Of a DNA stretch of 64,000 nt, positions 52,429 to 61,288 are shown piece after piece. The notes under the pieces are model-generated. The model did not search any database, was not told the DNA's origin, and was given only the letters and a program-made list of their open reading frames with translations. Positions within the stretch are counted from its first letter, which is position 1; each line of letters begins with the position of its first letter. Source of the stretch: Ostreiculturibacter nitratireducens (GTDB taxonomy: Bacteria; Pseudomonadota; Alphaproteobacteria; Rhodobacterales; Rhodobacteraceae); NCBI RefSeq assembly GCF_032670585.1, contig NZ_JAVQHL010000001.1:868001-932000 (forward strand), given 5' to 3'. The position numbers and the translations under genes were made by a program.

Positions 52429-53589
52429 GTGTTTTACCTCGACGACACGAAGGCGCTTCTCCGCCATATGGTCGCGTTCCCAACGGTCTCGACCGACAGC
52501 AATCTGGCGATGATCGAGTTCATCGCCGAGCAGCTGAAGGCGGTGGGCGCCCGGGTGGACATCCATCACGACGCGAGCGGCGCGAAGGCCAACCTCTTCG
52601 CCACGCTCGGGCCGGACGTGGATGGCGGCATCCTGTTGTCGGGGCATTCCGACGTCGTGCCGGTTGCCGACCAGGACTGGTCCACGGACCCGTTCGAGAT
52701 GGTCGAGCGCGACGGCAAGCTCTATGGCCGGGGCACCTGCGACATGAAGGGGTTCATCGCCGCGGCGGTGGCGATGGCCCCCTTCTACGCCGAGAAGGTC
52801 AAGGACAGGCCAATCCATTTCGCGTTCACCCATGACGAGGAAACCGGCTGCCTTGGCGCCCAGGCACTCGCGCAGGTCCTGCGCGCGCAAGGCGTTAGGC
52901 CGGGCGTCGCAATTATCGGAGAGCCAACTTCGATGCGGATCATCGAGGGGCACAAGGGCTGCTACGAATACTCGACGCACTTCACCGGTCTCGAAGGCCA
53001 TGGTTCCGCCCCTGACAGGGGTGTGAACGCGGTCGAATACGCCGTGCGCTACGTCGCCCGGCTGCTCGAACTCAGGGAACGGCTCAAGGAGCGGGCGCCC
53101 GCCAACAGCCGGTTCGAGCCCCCTTGGACCACGATCAACACGGGTGCGCTGATCGGCGGGGTCGCCCACAACGTCATACCGGGGAAGGCCCGCATCGACT
53201 GGGAGATGCGACCGGTCCAGCACGGCGATGCCGATTTCGTCAAATCCAACCTGCACGATTTCTGCACCCACACGCTCCTGCCCGCGATGCGGGCGGTTTC
53301 GCCGGACGCAGACATCGTCACGGAAGTCATTGGCGAGGTCGACGGCCTGATCCCGGCTGATGAGAACGAGGCCAAGGATATCCTGATGGAACTGACCGGC
53401 GCGAACGGCGCCGACACGGTGGCCTTCGGAACCGAGGCGGGGATCTTCCAGTCGCTCGGCACCTCGGCGGTTGTCTGCGGGCCGGGATCCATCGAACAGG
53501 CGCACAAGCCGGACGAATACGTTTCGCTTGACCAGCTCGGCCAATGTCTGACGATGCTTGAAAGACTGGGCGAGAAGCTCGCCGCGTGA
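52429..53589 (+). CDS. M20-family deacetylase (ArgE-like; probable N-acetyl-diaminobutyrate deacetylase)
   Basis: 386 aa from GTG, five bases after doeA. ArgE motifs: LLSGHSDVVPV, GRGTCDMKGF, the catalytic EE pair in HDEETGCLGA, GEPTSMRIIEGHKG and the dimerisation lid. In place of the usual M14-type DoeB, it probably removes acetate from N-acetyl-diaminobutyrate. Acetylornithine deacetylase is the alternative, less likely with this context. Confidence 0.82.
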   Translation: MFYLDDTKALLRHMVAFPTVSTDSNLAMIEFIAEQLKAVGARVDIHHDASGAKANLFATLGPDVDGGILLSGHSDVVPVADQDWSTDPFEMVERDGKLYGRGTCDMKGFIAAAVAMAPFYAEKVKDRPIHFAFTHDEETGCLGAQALAQVLRAQGVRPGVAIIGEPTSMRIIEGHKGCYEYSTHFTGLEGHGSAPDRGVNAVEYAVRYVARLLELRERLKERAPANSRFEPPWTTINTGALIGGVAHNVIPGKARIDWEMRPVQHGDADFVKSNLHDFCTHTLLPAMRAVSPDADIVTEVIGEVDGLIPADENEAKDILMELTGANGADTVAFGTEAGIFQSLGTSAVVCGPGSIEQAHKPDEYVSLDQLGQCLTMLERLGEKLAA

Positions 53590-53596
53590 GGATGCG

Positions 53597-54496
53597 ATGC
53601 AGACCGCCACAGGAACGGAGAACCGGGCCAATGCGATCTTCTGGAGCGCGGCCCCCTTCATCTTTCTGATCTTCTGGTCCGGCGGTTACACTTTCGCCAA
53701 GCTTGGCCTGGCGCACATAGAGCCTCTCACCATGCTTGCAGTTCGCTACGGGCTCGCCGCCGTGGCTCTCATGCCGTTCCTGTTGCGTCCGGCGACGCGC
53801 TGGCCGGTCTCGGGGAGCCATTGGGGTGCGATCGCGCTGACCGGCTTCCTTATCCAGTGCGTCTACTTCGGGCTCGCCTACCTCGCCATGAAGCGCGGGA
53901 TGAATGCCGGGACCACAGCGATCATCATGTCGCTTCAGCCGATCCTCGTTGCGTCTCTGTCGTCGCTCGTAACCGGCAAGCGCGGCGGGCGCTACCTTTG
54001 GGCAGGGCTGCTTCTCGGGTTCCTGGGCGTGCTGCTCGTCATAATCTCGGGCCACGCGCTCGGGCCGAGCCCCTGGATCGCCGTCATTCTCGCGCTGAGC
54101 GCGCTTCTGGGGATCACTCTGGCTACTCTTTTTGAAAAATGGCACGGGATGAAGACCGACCCCGCCGTTGGCGGCGTCGTCCAGTACGTCGTCGGCTTCG
54201 CCGTTCTCCTGCCGGTGTCTATGGCAACCGAAACGATGGTGATAGACTGGCAGCCGGAACTGGTCATTTCTCTCGCCTATCTCGTCGTTGCCAATTCGAT
54301 CATCTCGATCGGCCTTTTCATTGCGCTTCTTCAGCGCGGCGACGCCACGCGCATCTCCTCCCTGCTCTATCTTGTCCCGCCGCTCGCCATGATCATCGCC
54401 TGGACGGTCCTGGGAGAGCATGTCACATCCCTCGCGCTCGTCGGCTTCGCGCTGTCCGCAGCTGGCGTGTACATCGTCAACCGTCAAACCGCATGA
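53597..54496 (+). CDS. EamA-family (DMT) transporter
   Basis: 299 aa, about ten helices in two EamA repeats. Start ATG with GAGG six bases upstream, seven bases after the deacetylase gene. Possibly exports a pathway intermediate or related compound. Substrate unknown. Confidence 0.88.
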   Translation: MQTATGTENRANAIFWSAAPFIFLIFWSGGYTFAKLGLAHIEPLTMLAVRYGLAAVALMPFLLRPATRWPVSGSHWGAIALTGFLIQCVYFGLAYLAMKRGMNAGTTAIIMSLQPILVASLSSLVTGKRGGRYLWAGLLLGFLGVLLVIISGHALGPSPWIAVILALSALLGITLATLFEKWHGMKTDPAVGGVVQYVVGFAVLLPVSMATETMVIDWQPELVISLAYLVVANSIISIGLFIALLQRGDATRISSLLYLVPPLAMIIAWTVLGEHVTSLALVGFALSAAGVYIVNRQTA

Positions 54497-54508
54497 GGCT
54501 CCGACACA

Positions 54509-55198
54509 TTGAATTTCGAGATCACAGACGTCACCCAAAGCGCCCGTGACCGCTTCGAGCGGATGTATCAGGAAATCCGCAACAGGATCTGCTTGCTGGA
54601 CTACGCTCCGGGAACGCGCCTTTCGGAGGAGGCGCTTGCAGCCGAGTTCGGGACCAGCCGCACGCCGCTGCGCAGGGTTCTTGTCCGTCTCGAAGGCGAG
54701 GGCCTTCTGCAGTCGGTGCACGGGGTCGGAACATTTGTCACCGATGTCGAGATCGAAGAATTGGCCCAAACCTATCGCCTGCGCCTGGAACTCGCCGAAC
54801 TCACCGGGAAACTCGATCCCGTCGCCCCGGATGAAGAACTTTGGGCGGATTTCCTTCGGCTGGCGGACCGTTCGCATGCGATGGTGGCCGATCCCGACCC
54901 GCGCAGGTTTGCCCAGCTCAACATGGATTTCTTCCTCGCGCTTCTGCGCCTGACGGCGAACGAACCGCTCCGCGAAGTGAGCGAGAGGCTCTATTTCCAG
55001 ACGACGAGGATCTGGCTGAAATCCGTGTTCGCCTCGAGAATCGACCTGATAGACGAGGTCGACGTGTTCTGCCGCGAGGTGGACGACATATTGAGGGCGC
55101 TTAAGATCGGCGACCTTCATGCGGCCGCTCTGATCCAGCGGGCCCACATCTCGATGAGCTTCGAAAGGATGCGCAAGGGGATTCCTGCGCAGATGTGA
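54509..55198 (+). CDS. GntR/FCD-family regulator
   Basis: 229 aa from TTG; an ATG at 54563 is possible but would cut the HTH's first helix. Winged helix about 18-75 (GTRLSEEALAAEFGTSRTPLRR), FCD-type helical domain after that. Last gene of the doeA operon. Candidate repressor for the TTGTGCACAA sites, since GntR/FCD operators are short palindromes of this size (inference). Confidence 0.85.
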   Translation: MNFEITDVTQSARDRFERMYQEIRNRICLLDYAPGTRLSEEALAAEFGTSRTPLRRVLVRLEGEGLLQSVHGVGTFVTDVEIEELAQTYRLRLELAELTGKLDPVAPDEELWADFLRLADRSHAMVADPDPRRFAQLNMDFFLALLRLTANEPLREVSERLYFQTTRIWLKSVFASRIDLIDEVDVFCREVDDILRALKIGDLHAAALIQRAHISMSFERMRKGIPAQM

Positions 55199-55354
55199 CT
55201 GCCCGCGGTCCGTTCACCCGGCAAGCGCCCTTTCATGGCAGCGCCCGCCAAGAAAACGAGCCGCGCGGCCGGAACAGGCTGGCGGCGCACCGATCCACGA
55301 CCTTGGCCAGCGCAGCGTCGGAGTTGCCTTCCTCCCAGGCGGCACCTGTTTGGA

Positions 55355-56260
55355 TCAGCCAAGTCTGCCGGTCTGGGAATTGTCGACCAGCATTCGGGAT
55401 ATTTCCTCCGCGTACAGTATCTCGGAGTCGTCAGTTGGCGCGTATCCGAGCTTCTCACGAGCGGATTGGAGCGACCAGAATGCGCGGGTGTTGTCGGAGA
55501 TGCCGTAGGCGACCAGCCAGGGAACACCGTGGTCGCCTTCGATTCGTGGCGCCTCCGCGGCGGCTCGGAACAATTCGGCGCAGTCGCCTTCACTCAGGAA
55601 TGCGCCCAGGGCACGCTTGAAACCGGCCAGTCCCTGCGGCTTTGGCAGCGATGTCTGCGGCGCTTCCATGGCGGTCGCGAAGCGCGCCGAATCGATCGGA
55701 TACGGCGAACCGATGCGCAAGCTGACGATTTCCATGCGACGGCCAAAAGTGCCGCAAGCATATGGAAATCCCAGCAGTTCATACGATGCCTTGGCCCATC
55801 CGTAGAAGTTGTCCGACAATGGATAGTCGCCGGGAAAGACCAACTCGCGTTGGCGTCTGTGAACCTGGGCGTGTTCGTACCAGTCGGCCGCGTGATTGGA
55901 CGAGACCATGACGACGCGTCGCACACCGGCATCATAGGCATGGCGGTAGATGCGCTGGGCTATCCGGATGTTCTCCAGCTCGGTATCGAAGCGATCGATC
56001 TGCGGCGGCAGAAGACCGTAGACGTCGTTCTGCGCCGACGAATGGAGATAGGCGCCGTGAATGACCGCGTCTATGCCGCTGAACAGTTGGCTCAGGGTGT
56101 CATCGTCCGCCTTGAGCAGGTCGCAAGCACGAAATTCCGCGCCCTTCGGAAGCAAGCCCGGGGGGCGCAGGTCCGTGAGCCTGAGGTCGTGCCGCCCCGC
56201 GAGCCCCCGCAGGCCTAGCGTCACGACGTGACCCGAGGCGCCGGTCAGGAGGATCTTCAT
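55355..56260 (-). CDS. NAD(P)-dependent SDR, uronate-dehydrogenase-like
   Basis: 301 aa, extended SDR: ILLTGASGHVVTLGLRGL, VMVSSNHAADWYEH and the YGWAK (YxxxK) catalytic pair. SSNH...Y..AK is shared with bacterial uronate dehydrogenases, which oxidise galacturonate or glucuronate to the lactone. Here the substrate is unknown. ATG overlaps the stop of the TIM-barrel gene (ATGA). Last gene of the Opp operon. Confidence 0.8.
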   Translation of the reverse strand: MKILLTGASGHVVTLGLRGLAGRHDLRLTDLRPPGLLPKGAEFRACDLLKADDDTLSQLFSGIDAVIHGAYLHSSAQNDVYGLLPPQIDRFDTELENIRIAQRIYRHAYDAGVRRVVMVSSNHAADWYEHAQVHRRQRELVFPGDYPLSDNFYGWAKASYELLGFPYACGTFGRRMEIVSLRIGSPYPIDSARFATAMEAPQTSLPKPQGLAGFKRALGAFLSEGDCAELFRAAAEAPRIEGDHGVPWLVAYGISDNTRAFWSLQSAREKLGYAPTDDSEILYAEEISRMLVDNSQTGRLG

Positions 56261-57480
56261 CTCGGCTGTTCCCTTTTCAGTGCCTCGCCGATCCAGTCGA
56301 GGCGGCTCAGAGGCATCATGGCATAGTGATAGAAGGCTAGGTTGGTGGCACCGGCAGCACGTGCGGTCTCGATCTTCGCACGCAGGTTGGCCGTGCTCCG
56401 GCAATCGACGGCCAGGGGCCGCATCGCCACCGCGAGCCTTGTGCCGGTCTTCAGCACTTCACGGTAACGGCGAAGCTGCGCCGACAGCCGCTCGGCAGTG
56501 TCCGTATAGCCTAGCACGAGATACTCGTCGCACTCAGCGGCCACCTCCGCCGCATCTATTCCCAGAACCTCCGCGGCCACTCGGATCAAGTCCGCATCGG
56601 CGTCAACGCCCGGCAGGACATGAGCCATCGCGCCGGCGTGGTCGATGAAACACAACTCCACCCCGCTGGGCTCAAGCTCCGCCTTCACCTCGGCGACAAG
56701 CGACATCACCAGCGATTTGCGCACGTGCCCGAAACGCGAAAGCGCCTTTGCAGCATCGGCCTCCAGCACCGCACCACCAGCGGATGGCTGGCCTTCCCAG
56801 ACCGGCTCCAGCGCTTCCCGGATATTTTGCGCCAAGCCCTCGACGTCTATCCCGGCGCTTCCGCCAGCCGTCCGGCAATGCTGGCAAAAGCAAAGTGACA
56901 TGAGCGCACGAGCCCATCCCGGCAGATCGATCAGATAGCGTTCGTGGTGTTCCCCGTGCTCCAGGGTGCGGTAGTGAAGACTTTCGGCGAGGAGCCGTTC
57001 CACCGGATAGCGCGCCACGTCGCGCGCAAGCGCCCGGCAGTATTGCCGGACTTCTGGATTGGCGGGGCACAGGTCGGACAGGTACGCATCGCCGTAGACA
57101 TTGCGCGTCGCGCAGTCGGGGAAGGCGGTCGCAAGCCGCGAGTTGTGAAGGAAGATCATCCAGGCGCCGACCATCATTCCCCGCTCCTTGGCAGCGTGGC
57201 ACAGACCGCCCAGCACATCCGTGCCTTCGGCGGCATCGGCCAGTTTCGGCGCGAAGCCGGGTTCATAGAAGTCTGGTTGCGAGTGGAACCACGCGATGTC
57301 GCCCTCGTGCCTGTAGACGCGGTGACGTGGGTTGTGGGGAAAGACGTCGCGCGCGTCATGATAGGTCGCAGCCAGGATGACATCCGTGGCGGATGCCCGG
57401 CTCTGCAGGGCGTCCAGCACATTGGCGGTGCCCTCGTGCACGAGATCCGTGCCGAATACGAAGACCGAAACCTTGGTCAT
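56257..57480 (-). CDS. Putative TIM-barrel glycosidase-like protein, unrecognised family
   Basis: 407 aa, cytoplasmic (no signal peptide). LCPANPEVRQYCRALARD (137-154) followed by a Cys cluster C197-x-C199-xx-C202 and AESLHYRT resembles hypothetical glycosyl-hydrolase-like (GHL) TIM barrels. ECDEYLVLGYT and LAVAMRPLAVDC look like later strands. No catalytic pair can be assigned with confidence. Its place between two hydroxyacid dehydrogenases and an SDR suggests cutting or rearranging an imported sugar-acid conjugate. Confidence 0.65.
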   Translation of the reverse strand: MTKVSVFVFGTDLVHEGTANVLDALQSRASATDVILAATYHDARDVFPHNPRHRVYRHEGDIAWFHSQPDFYEPGFAPKLADAAEGTDVLGGLCHAAKERGMMVGAWMIFLHNSRLATAFPDCATRNVYGDAYLSDLCPANPEVRQYCRALARDVARYPVERLLAESLHYRTLEHGEHHERYLIDLPGWARALMSLCFCQHCRTAGGSAGIDVEGLAQNIREALEPVWEGQPSAGGAVLEADAAKALSRFGHVRKSLVMSLVAEVKAELEPSGVELCFIDHAGAMAHVLPGVDADADLIRVAAEVLGIDAAEVAAECDEYLVLGYTDTAERLSAQLRRYREVLKTGTRLAVAMRPLAVDCRSTANLRAKIETARAAGATNLAFYHYAMMPLSRLDWIGEALKREQPR

Positions 57481-57508
57481 GTTCCCCCCTGCCCCGGTTC
57501 CCGCCGGC

Positions 57509-58474
57509 CTAGTACCAGAGCGATTTGTCGACGAGGTTGATCAGCGGTTCGCCGGCGGCGAACCGTTTGGCGTTTTCGCAGAGAACGGCCAGCCGCCGCT
57601 GCGGGATGTAGGGGCCTACGACCGCCACGTGCGGCGTCAGCAGTGCCCGCGGCTCCTGCCATAGCGGATGGTCCGGGGGCAGCGGCTCCTGCTCGAACAC
57701 GTCTAGCGCCACGCCGCCGAGCCGCTTGCGGTGCAACGCGTCCGTCAAGGCGTCCAGGCGAACCGTCGCGCCGCGCCCGATGTTCACGAGGAAAGCCGAG
57801 GCTTTCATAAGCGCCAGTCGCCGCGCATCGAACATCCCCTCGCTCTCGGGGGTGTGTGGCAAGGTCAGGACCACTGCGTCCGCTTGCGGCAACAGGCGTT
57901 CCAGCTCGGATGGCGGAAACAGTTCCTGCATTCCTTCGGGGCAATCCGTCCGGCGCGGATCGATCCCTACGATCCGCGCACCGAAGGCGGCCAGCATACG
58001 GCCGATTTCGGCGCCGATGCCTCCGACGCCGATCACCAGCACGGTGCTTTCCGGCAGGTGGAGGATGTCGCAGTCGGCAAGATGGCGGTCCCAGGCTCCG
58101 CTTGGCTGCTGGCGCATGTAGACAGGCAGATTGCGCGCCAGACCGAGCAGCATCGCGACCGCGTGCGTTGCGACATGATCGTTGTAGATCCCCCGGAAAT
58201 TCGTGACCTGCACGGGATGCGCCACAAGCTCCGGAAAGAAGTACCCAGCAGGCGGCGCCGCCATCGGCGCTTGCAGCCAACGCAGGTTTCGGGCTTGGGA
58301 AAGCATTTCCCGATCCAGCGTCCCATACGCGGCGGCGGCGTCGGGCAGGAGTCGCAGCGCGGCTTCGCGGTCACGCGCGATCTTGACGTCCAGCGCGGGG
58401 GCGGCTTCGCCCACCGCGCGGGCCCAGTCGTCGGTCAATTCGTCCGACGGTGGAAGCATCACGAAAGTGGTCAT
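57509..58474 (-). CDS. D-2-hydroxyacid dehydrogenase, first copy
   Basis: 321 aa. AAGGGGGAACC before ATG. Rossmann motif GVGGIG at 149-154, then GIDPRRTD. Catalytic Arg in NIGRGA, Glu in FEQEPLP and His in TPHVAV. Reduces or oxidises a 2-hydroxy acid (GhrA/PGDH-like). Coupled to the second, different dehydrogenase by ATGA overlap. Confidence 0.9.
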   Translation of the reverse strand: MTTFVMLPPSDELTDDWARAVGEAAPALDVKIARDREAALRLLPDAAAAYGTLDREMLSQARNLRWLQAPMAAPPAGYFFPELVAHPVQVTNFRGIYNDHVATHAVAMLLGLARNLPVYMRQQPSGAWDRHLADCDILHLPESTVLVIGVGGIGAEIGRMLAAFGARIVGIDPRRTDCPEGMQELFPPSELERLLPQADAVVLTLPHTPESEGMFDARRLALMKASAFLVNIGRGATVRLDALTDALHRKRLGGVALDVFEQEPLPPDHPLWQEPRALLTPHVAVVGPYIPQRRLAVLCENAKRFAAGEPLINLVDKSLWY

Positions 58475-59445
58475 CGGTTCCCCCTTGGAATGTCCTCGCC
58501 CAGACGGTTCACCCAGGCTCCTTCCCCTTTGAAGGCTGCGAGGTTCCGGTCGAAGAGATTGCCCCAACGCCGACCGAATCCCGGGCTCGCCCCGGCGTTA
58601 TGGGCGGTGATCACGACCTTCGGGTTCCGCCACAATTCCGAGTCACGCGGAAGGGGCTCCGTCCTGGTGACGTCGAGCCCCGCGCCGAGCAGACGACCGA
58701 CCGTCAGCGCGTCCAGAAGCGCCTCTTCGTCGATCAGGCTTCCGCGTCCAATATTGACGATCCAGCCGTAGCCCAGCGCGTCCAGTTCGCGTCTTCCGAT
58801 GATCGGCTTGCCATCGGGACTGGCTGGAGAGGCAAGCACGACGATGTCCGCCCATTCGCAAAGCTCGACCAGTTCGCCAACCCCGCGCACGTCCCTGACC
58901 GGCCCCGTGTAGTCGGCGGGGTTCCGCTTGACCCCCGCGACCTCGACGCCCCAACTCAAAGCGCGCTGCGCGATGGCGTCGCCGATACGCCCTAGGCCGA
59001 CAACGGCCATGTTCCGGCCCTGAACCTCCTCGCCGATCAGCGGCTCCCAGAGGGCGTGTTCCATGTTGCGCGCAGCTTCGCCGATGCGCCGTGTGAGGGA
59101 CAAGAGCAGCGCGAAGGCGTGCTCGGCAACGCAGTCCGTATGAACCCCGGCGGCCGTGGTCAGCACCACCCCCTGAGCGTCGAAGCGGTCCAGCGGATAC
59201 TGCTCGAAGCCTGCGCCGGTTCCGGCGATCCAGCGCAGCGATGGGGTGAGGAACCGGTCATCCCAGGTGTGGGTGACCAGCACGCAGCCGCCTGCGGCCA
59301 GCGCCTCGGCGACACCGTCGTCGTCCGCCGGGGAAAGAACGGTGATCCCTTGCAGGTCTCCCAGGTGCTCGCGAACGCCCGGGGGAAGGACGGGGTGCAG
59401 AACCACGGCGGGCTTTGACGTGTTCGGATCGCGGCTGTCGGTCAT
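58471..59445 (-). CDS. D-2-hydroxyacid dehydrogenase, second copy
   Basis: 324 aa. GLGRIG at 150-155 followed by VAGVKRNP: no acidic residue at the end of strand two, suggesting NADP preference. Catalytic Arg in NIGRGS, Glu in TRTEPLP and His in ITAHNAG. Only distantly like its tandem partner, so not a recent duplication; the two may act on different steps or stereo-forms. ATGA overlaps on both sides. Confidence 0.9.
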   Translation of the reverse strand: MTDSRDPNTSKPAVVLHPVLPPGVREHLGDLQGITVLSPADDDGVAEALAAGGCVLVTHTWDDRFLTPSLRWIAGTGAGFEQYPLDRFDAQGVVLTTAAGVHTDCVAEHAFALLLSLTRRIGEAARNMEHALWEPLIGEEVQGRNMAVVGLGRIGDAIAQRALSWGVEVAGVKRNPADYTGPVRDVRGVGELVELCEWADIVVLASPASPDGKPIIGRRELDALGYGWIVNIGRGSLIDEEALLDALTVGRLLGAGLDVTRTEPLPRDSELWRNPKVVITAHNAGASPGFGRRWGNLFDRNLAAFKGEGAWVNRLGEDIPRGNR

Positions 59446-60335
59446 TTGACTGTTTCCGGGCTCTTCGTGGTGCTGTGGCTTGGGTCGAGGACGTCGCGGA
59501 TGGCATCGCCGAGAACGTTGAACGCCAGCATCAGCATCACCAGGGCGACGGTCGGCCAGATCACCAGCCACGGCGCGATGGTGATGAAGTCGCGGCCTTT
59601 CGACAGCATGCTGCCCCAGTCCGCCTGCGGCGGGCTGACCCCAAGCCCAAGGAAGCTCAACGAAGCGTAGGCCAGCTGCGCCGTGGACATGCTTAGCGCC
59701 GCCAGCACGATTACCGGCGGCATCACGTTGGGCAGGATGTGACGGATCAGGATGGTCGGGGCGCCGACGCCCGCCAGCCGCGCGGCATCCAGGTACTCGC
59801 TGGTCTTGATGCTGAGTGTGCTGGCGCGGGCGATACGGGCGAAACGCGGGGAGTAGACGATCGCGATCGCCAGCGATGCGTTGAACAAGCCCGGCCCCAG
59901 GACCGCGACAAGGATGATCGCGAGCAGGAGCGTCGGGAAGGCGAAGAGAATGTCCTGGCTTCGGTTCAGAACGGCATCCGTGATGCCGCCGAAATATCCC
60001 CCGATGACGCCGATCATCACACCGATGGCCATCGCGATCGAAACCGACAGAAACGCCACCGCGACGGCGATCCGGGACCCGTCGATCACCCGGCTCAGGG
60101 TATCGCGGCCCAGTTCGTCCGTGCCGAACCAATGCGCCGACGACGGCGGAGCCAGAAGGCTGAGATAGTCGTTGGCGTTCGGATCGTAGGGCGCGACGAC
60201 CCTGCCGAACACCGTCAGCGCAACAAACAGAAGGATGATCGTCAGACCGAAGGCGCCGCCCTTGTGGCGAGAGAGCTGACCGATAAAGCCGAAGCGGGGA
60301 CCGCGGGTACGAGAACTGGACGTGGCCATGCTCAT
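59442..60335 (-). CDS. Opp/Dpp-type ABC permease (DppC-like)
   Basis: 297 aa. OppC_N-type start region with FGTDELGRDTLSRVIDGSR, then the BPD core with EAA loop EYLDAARLAGVGAPTILIRHILPN. Second permease of a peptide/opine/oligosaccharide-type importer. Stop overlaps the dehydrogenase start (ATGA). Confidence 0.93.
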   Translation of the reverse strand: MSMATSSSRTRGPRFGFIGQLSRHKGGAFGLTIILLFVALTVFGRVVAPYDPNANDYLSLLAPPSSAHWFGTDELGRDTLSRVIDGSRIAVAVAFLSVSIAMAIGVMIGVIGGYFGGITDAVLNRSQDILFAFPTLLLAIILVAVLGPGLFNASLAIAIVYSPRFARIARASTLSIKTSEYLDAARLAGVGAPTILIRHILPNVMPPVIVLAALSMSTAQLAYASLSFLGLGVSPPQADWGSMLSKGRDFITIAPWLVIWPTVALVMLMLAFNVLGDAIRDVLDPSHSTTKSPETVK

Positions 60336-60337
60336 GG

Positions 60338-61288
60338 TCAGAGCCCTCTCTGGCGAGGATCGAGAAGGGGGTAAAGCAGATCGACCAGCGCGTTGATGAC
60401 GACGAAGGTCGTGGCGAAGACGAGAGTCGTGGCCGTGACCATCGGGTAATCCCGGGTGTTGATCGCCTCGAGCATGCCGCGGCCCAGTCCCGGCAGGCTG
60501 AAGATCTGCTCGACCACGATCAGTCCGCCGAGAAGGATGCCCAGCTGGAACCCGATGAAGGTCACGATCGGCGGAAGCGCGTTTCGCAAGGCGTGCAGAT
60601 ATTCAATGCGCTTTTCCCGAACTCCGCCGGCACGCGCCGTGACGATATATGGGGCATTCAGGACCTCGAGCATCGCGGCACGGGTCATCTGCATGGTCAT
60701 CGCGGTGATCGGGAACGCGATCGTCAGAAGCGGCATCGCCATCGATCGGACGTGCATCACCGGATCGTCCGACCAGGGCGTGTAGGAAACGCGGAAGAGA
60801 TCCGGCGCCCAGCGCGAGCCGACCAGCAGCAGGAGAATGCCGATGACGAAGATCGGGACGGAGAAGGTGAACAGAAGCGTTACCCGGATGATGATGTCGA
60901 GCCGACGGTTCGCGTGAACGGCGGCGACGACGCCGGCCGGCAACCCGATGACTGTCGAGACCAGGAGCGTCAGGAGCGCCAGTTCGAGCGAGACGGGGAA
61001 TTGTCGCATGAGATCCGAGGCGACGCTGCGGCCCGTGATCGGCGATGTTCCGAAATCACCCTGCAGCGTGTTCACCAGCCAGTTCAGATACTGGATCGGC
61101 AGGGGCTGATCGAGGCCGAGCCGGCGGCGGACCTCCTCGAACTGCTCCTCGGTCGCGCCCTCCTGCCCGACGATGACGCTGGTCAGGTCGCCGGGAATCA
61201 ACGCCCCAAGGGCGAAAACCAGGACAGATACCGCGAGAAGGACCAATGCCATTCCCAGGAGGCGCATCACCACCCTCTTGAGCATCAC
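60338..61288 (-). CDS. Opp/Dpp-type ABC permease (DppB-like)
   Basis: 316 aa. LGLDQPLPIQYLNWLVNTLQGDFGTS and VEQIFSLPGLGRGMLEAI are classic DppB segments. ATG overlaps the ATPase stop (ATGA). Two bases before dppC-like. Confidence 0.93.
   Translation of the reverse strand: MMLKRVVMRLLGMALVLLAVSVLVFALGALIPGDLTSVIVGQEGATEEQFEEVRRRLGLDQPLPIQYLNWLVNTLQGDFGTSPITGRSVASDLMRQFPVSLELALLTLLVSTVIGLPAGVVAAVHANRRLDIIIRVTLLFTFSVPIFVIGILLLLVGSRWAPDLFRVSYTPWSDDPVMHVRSMAMPLLTIAFPITAMTMQMTRAAMLEVLNAPYIVTARAGGVREKRIEYLHALRNALPPIVTFIGFQLGILLGGLIVVEQIFSLPGLGRGMLEAINTRDYPMVTATTLVFATTFVVINALVDLLYPLLDPRQRGL

Noticed and set aside
53327..55147. 606-codon minus-strand open frame
   Set aside because: Antisense to the M20 deacetylase, EamA and GntR genes; composition is charged and low-complexity, with no domain.
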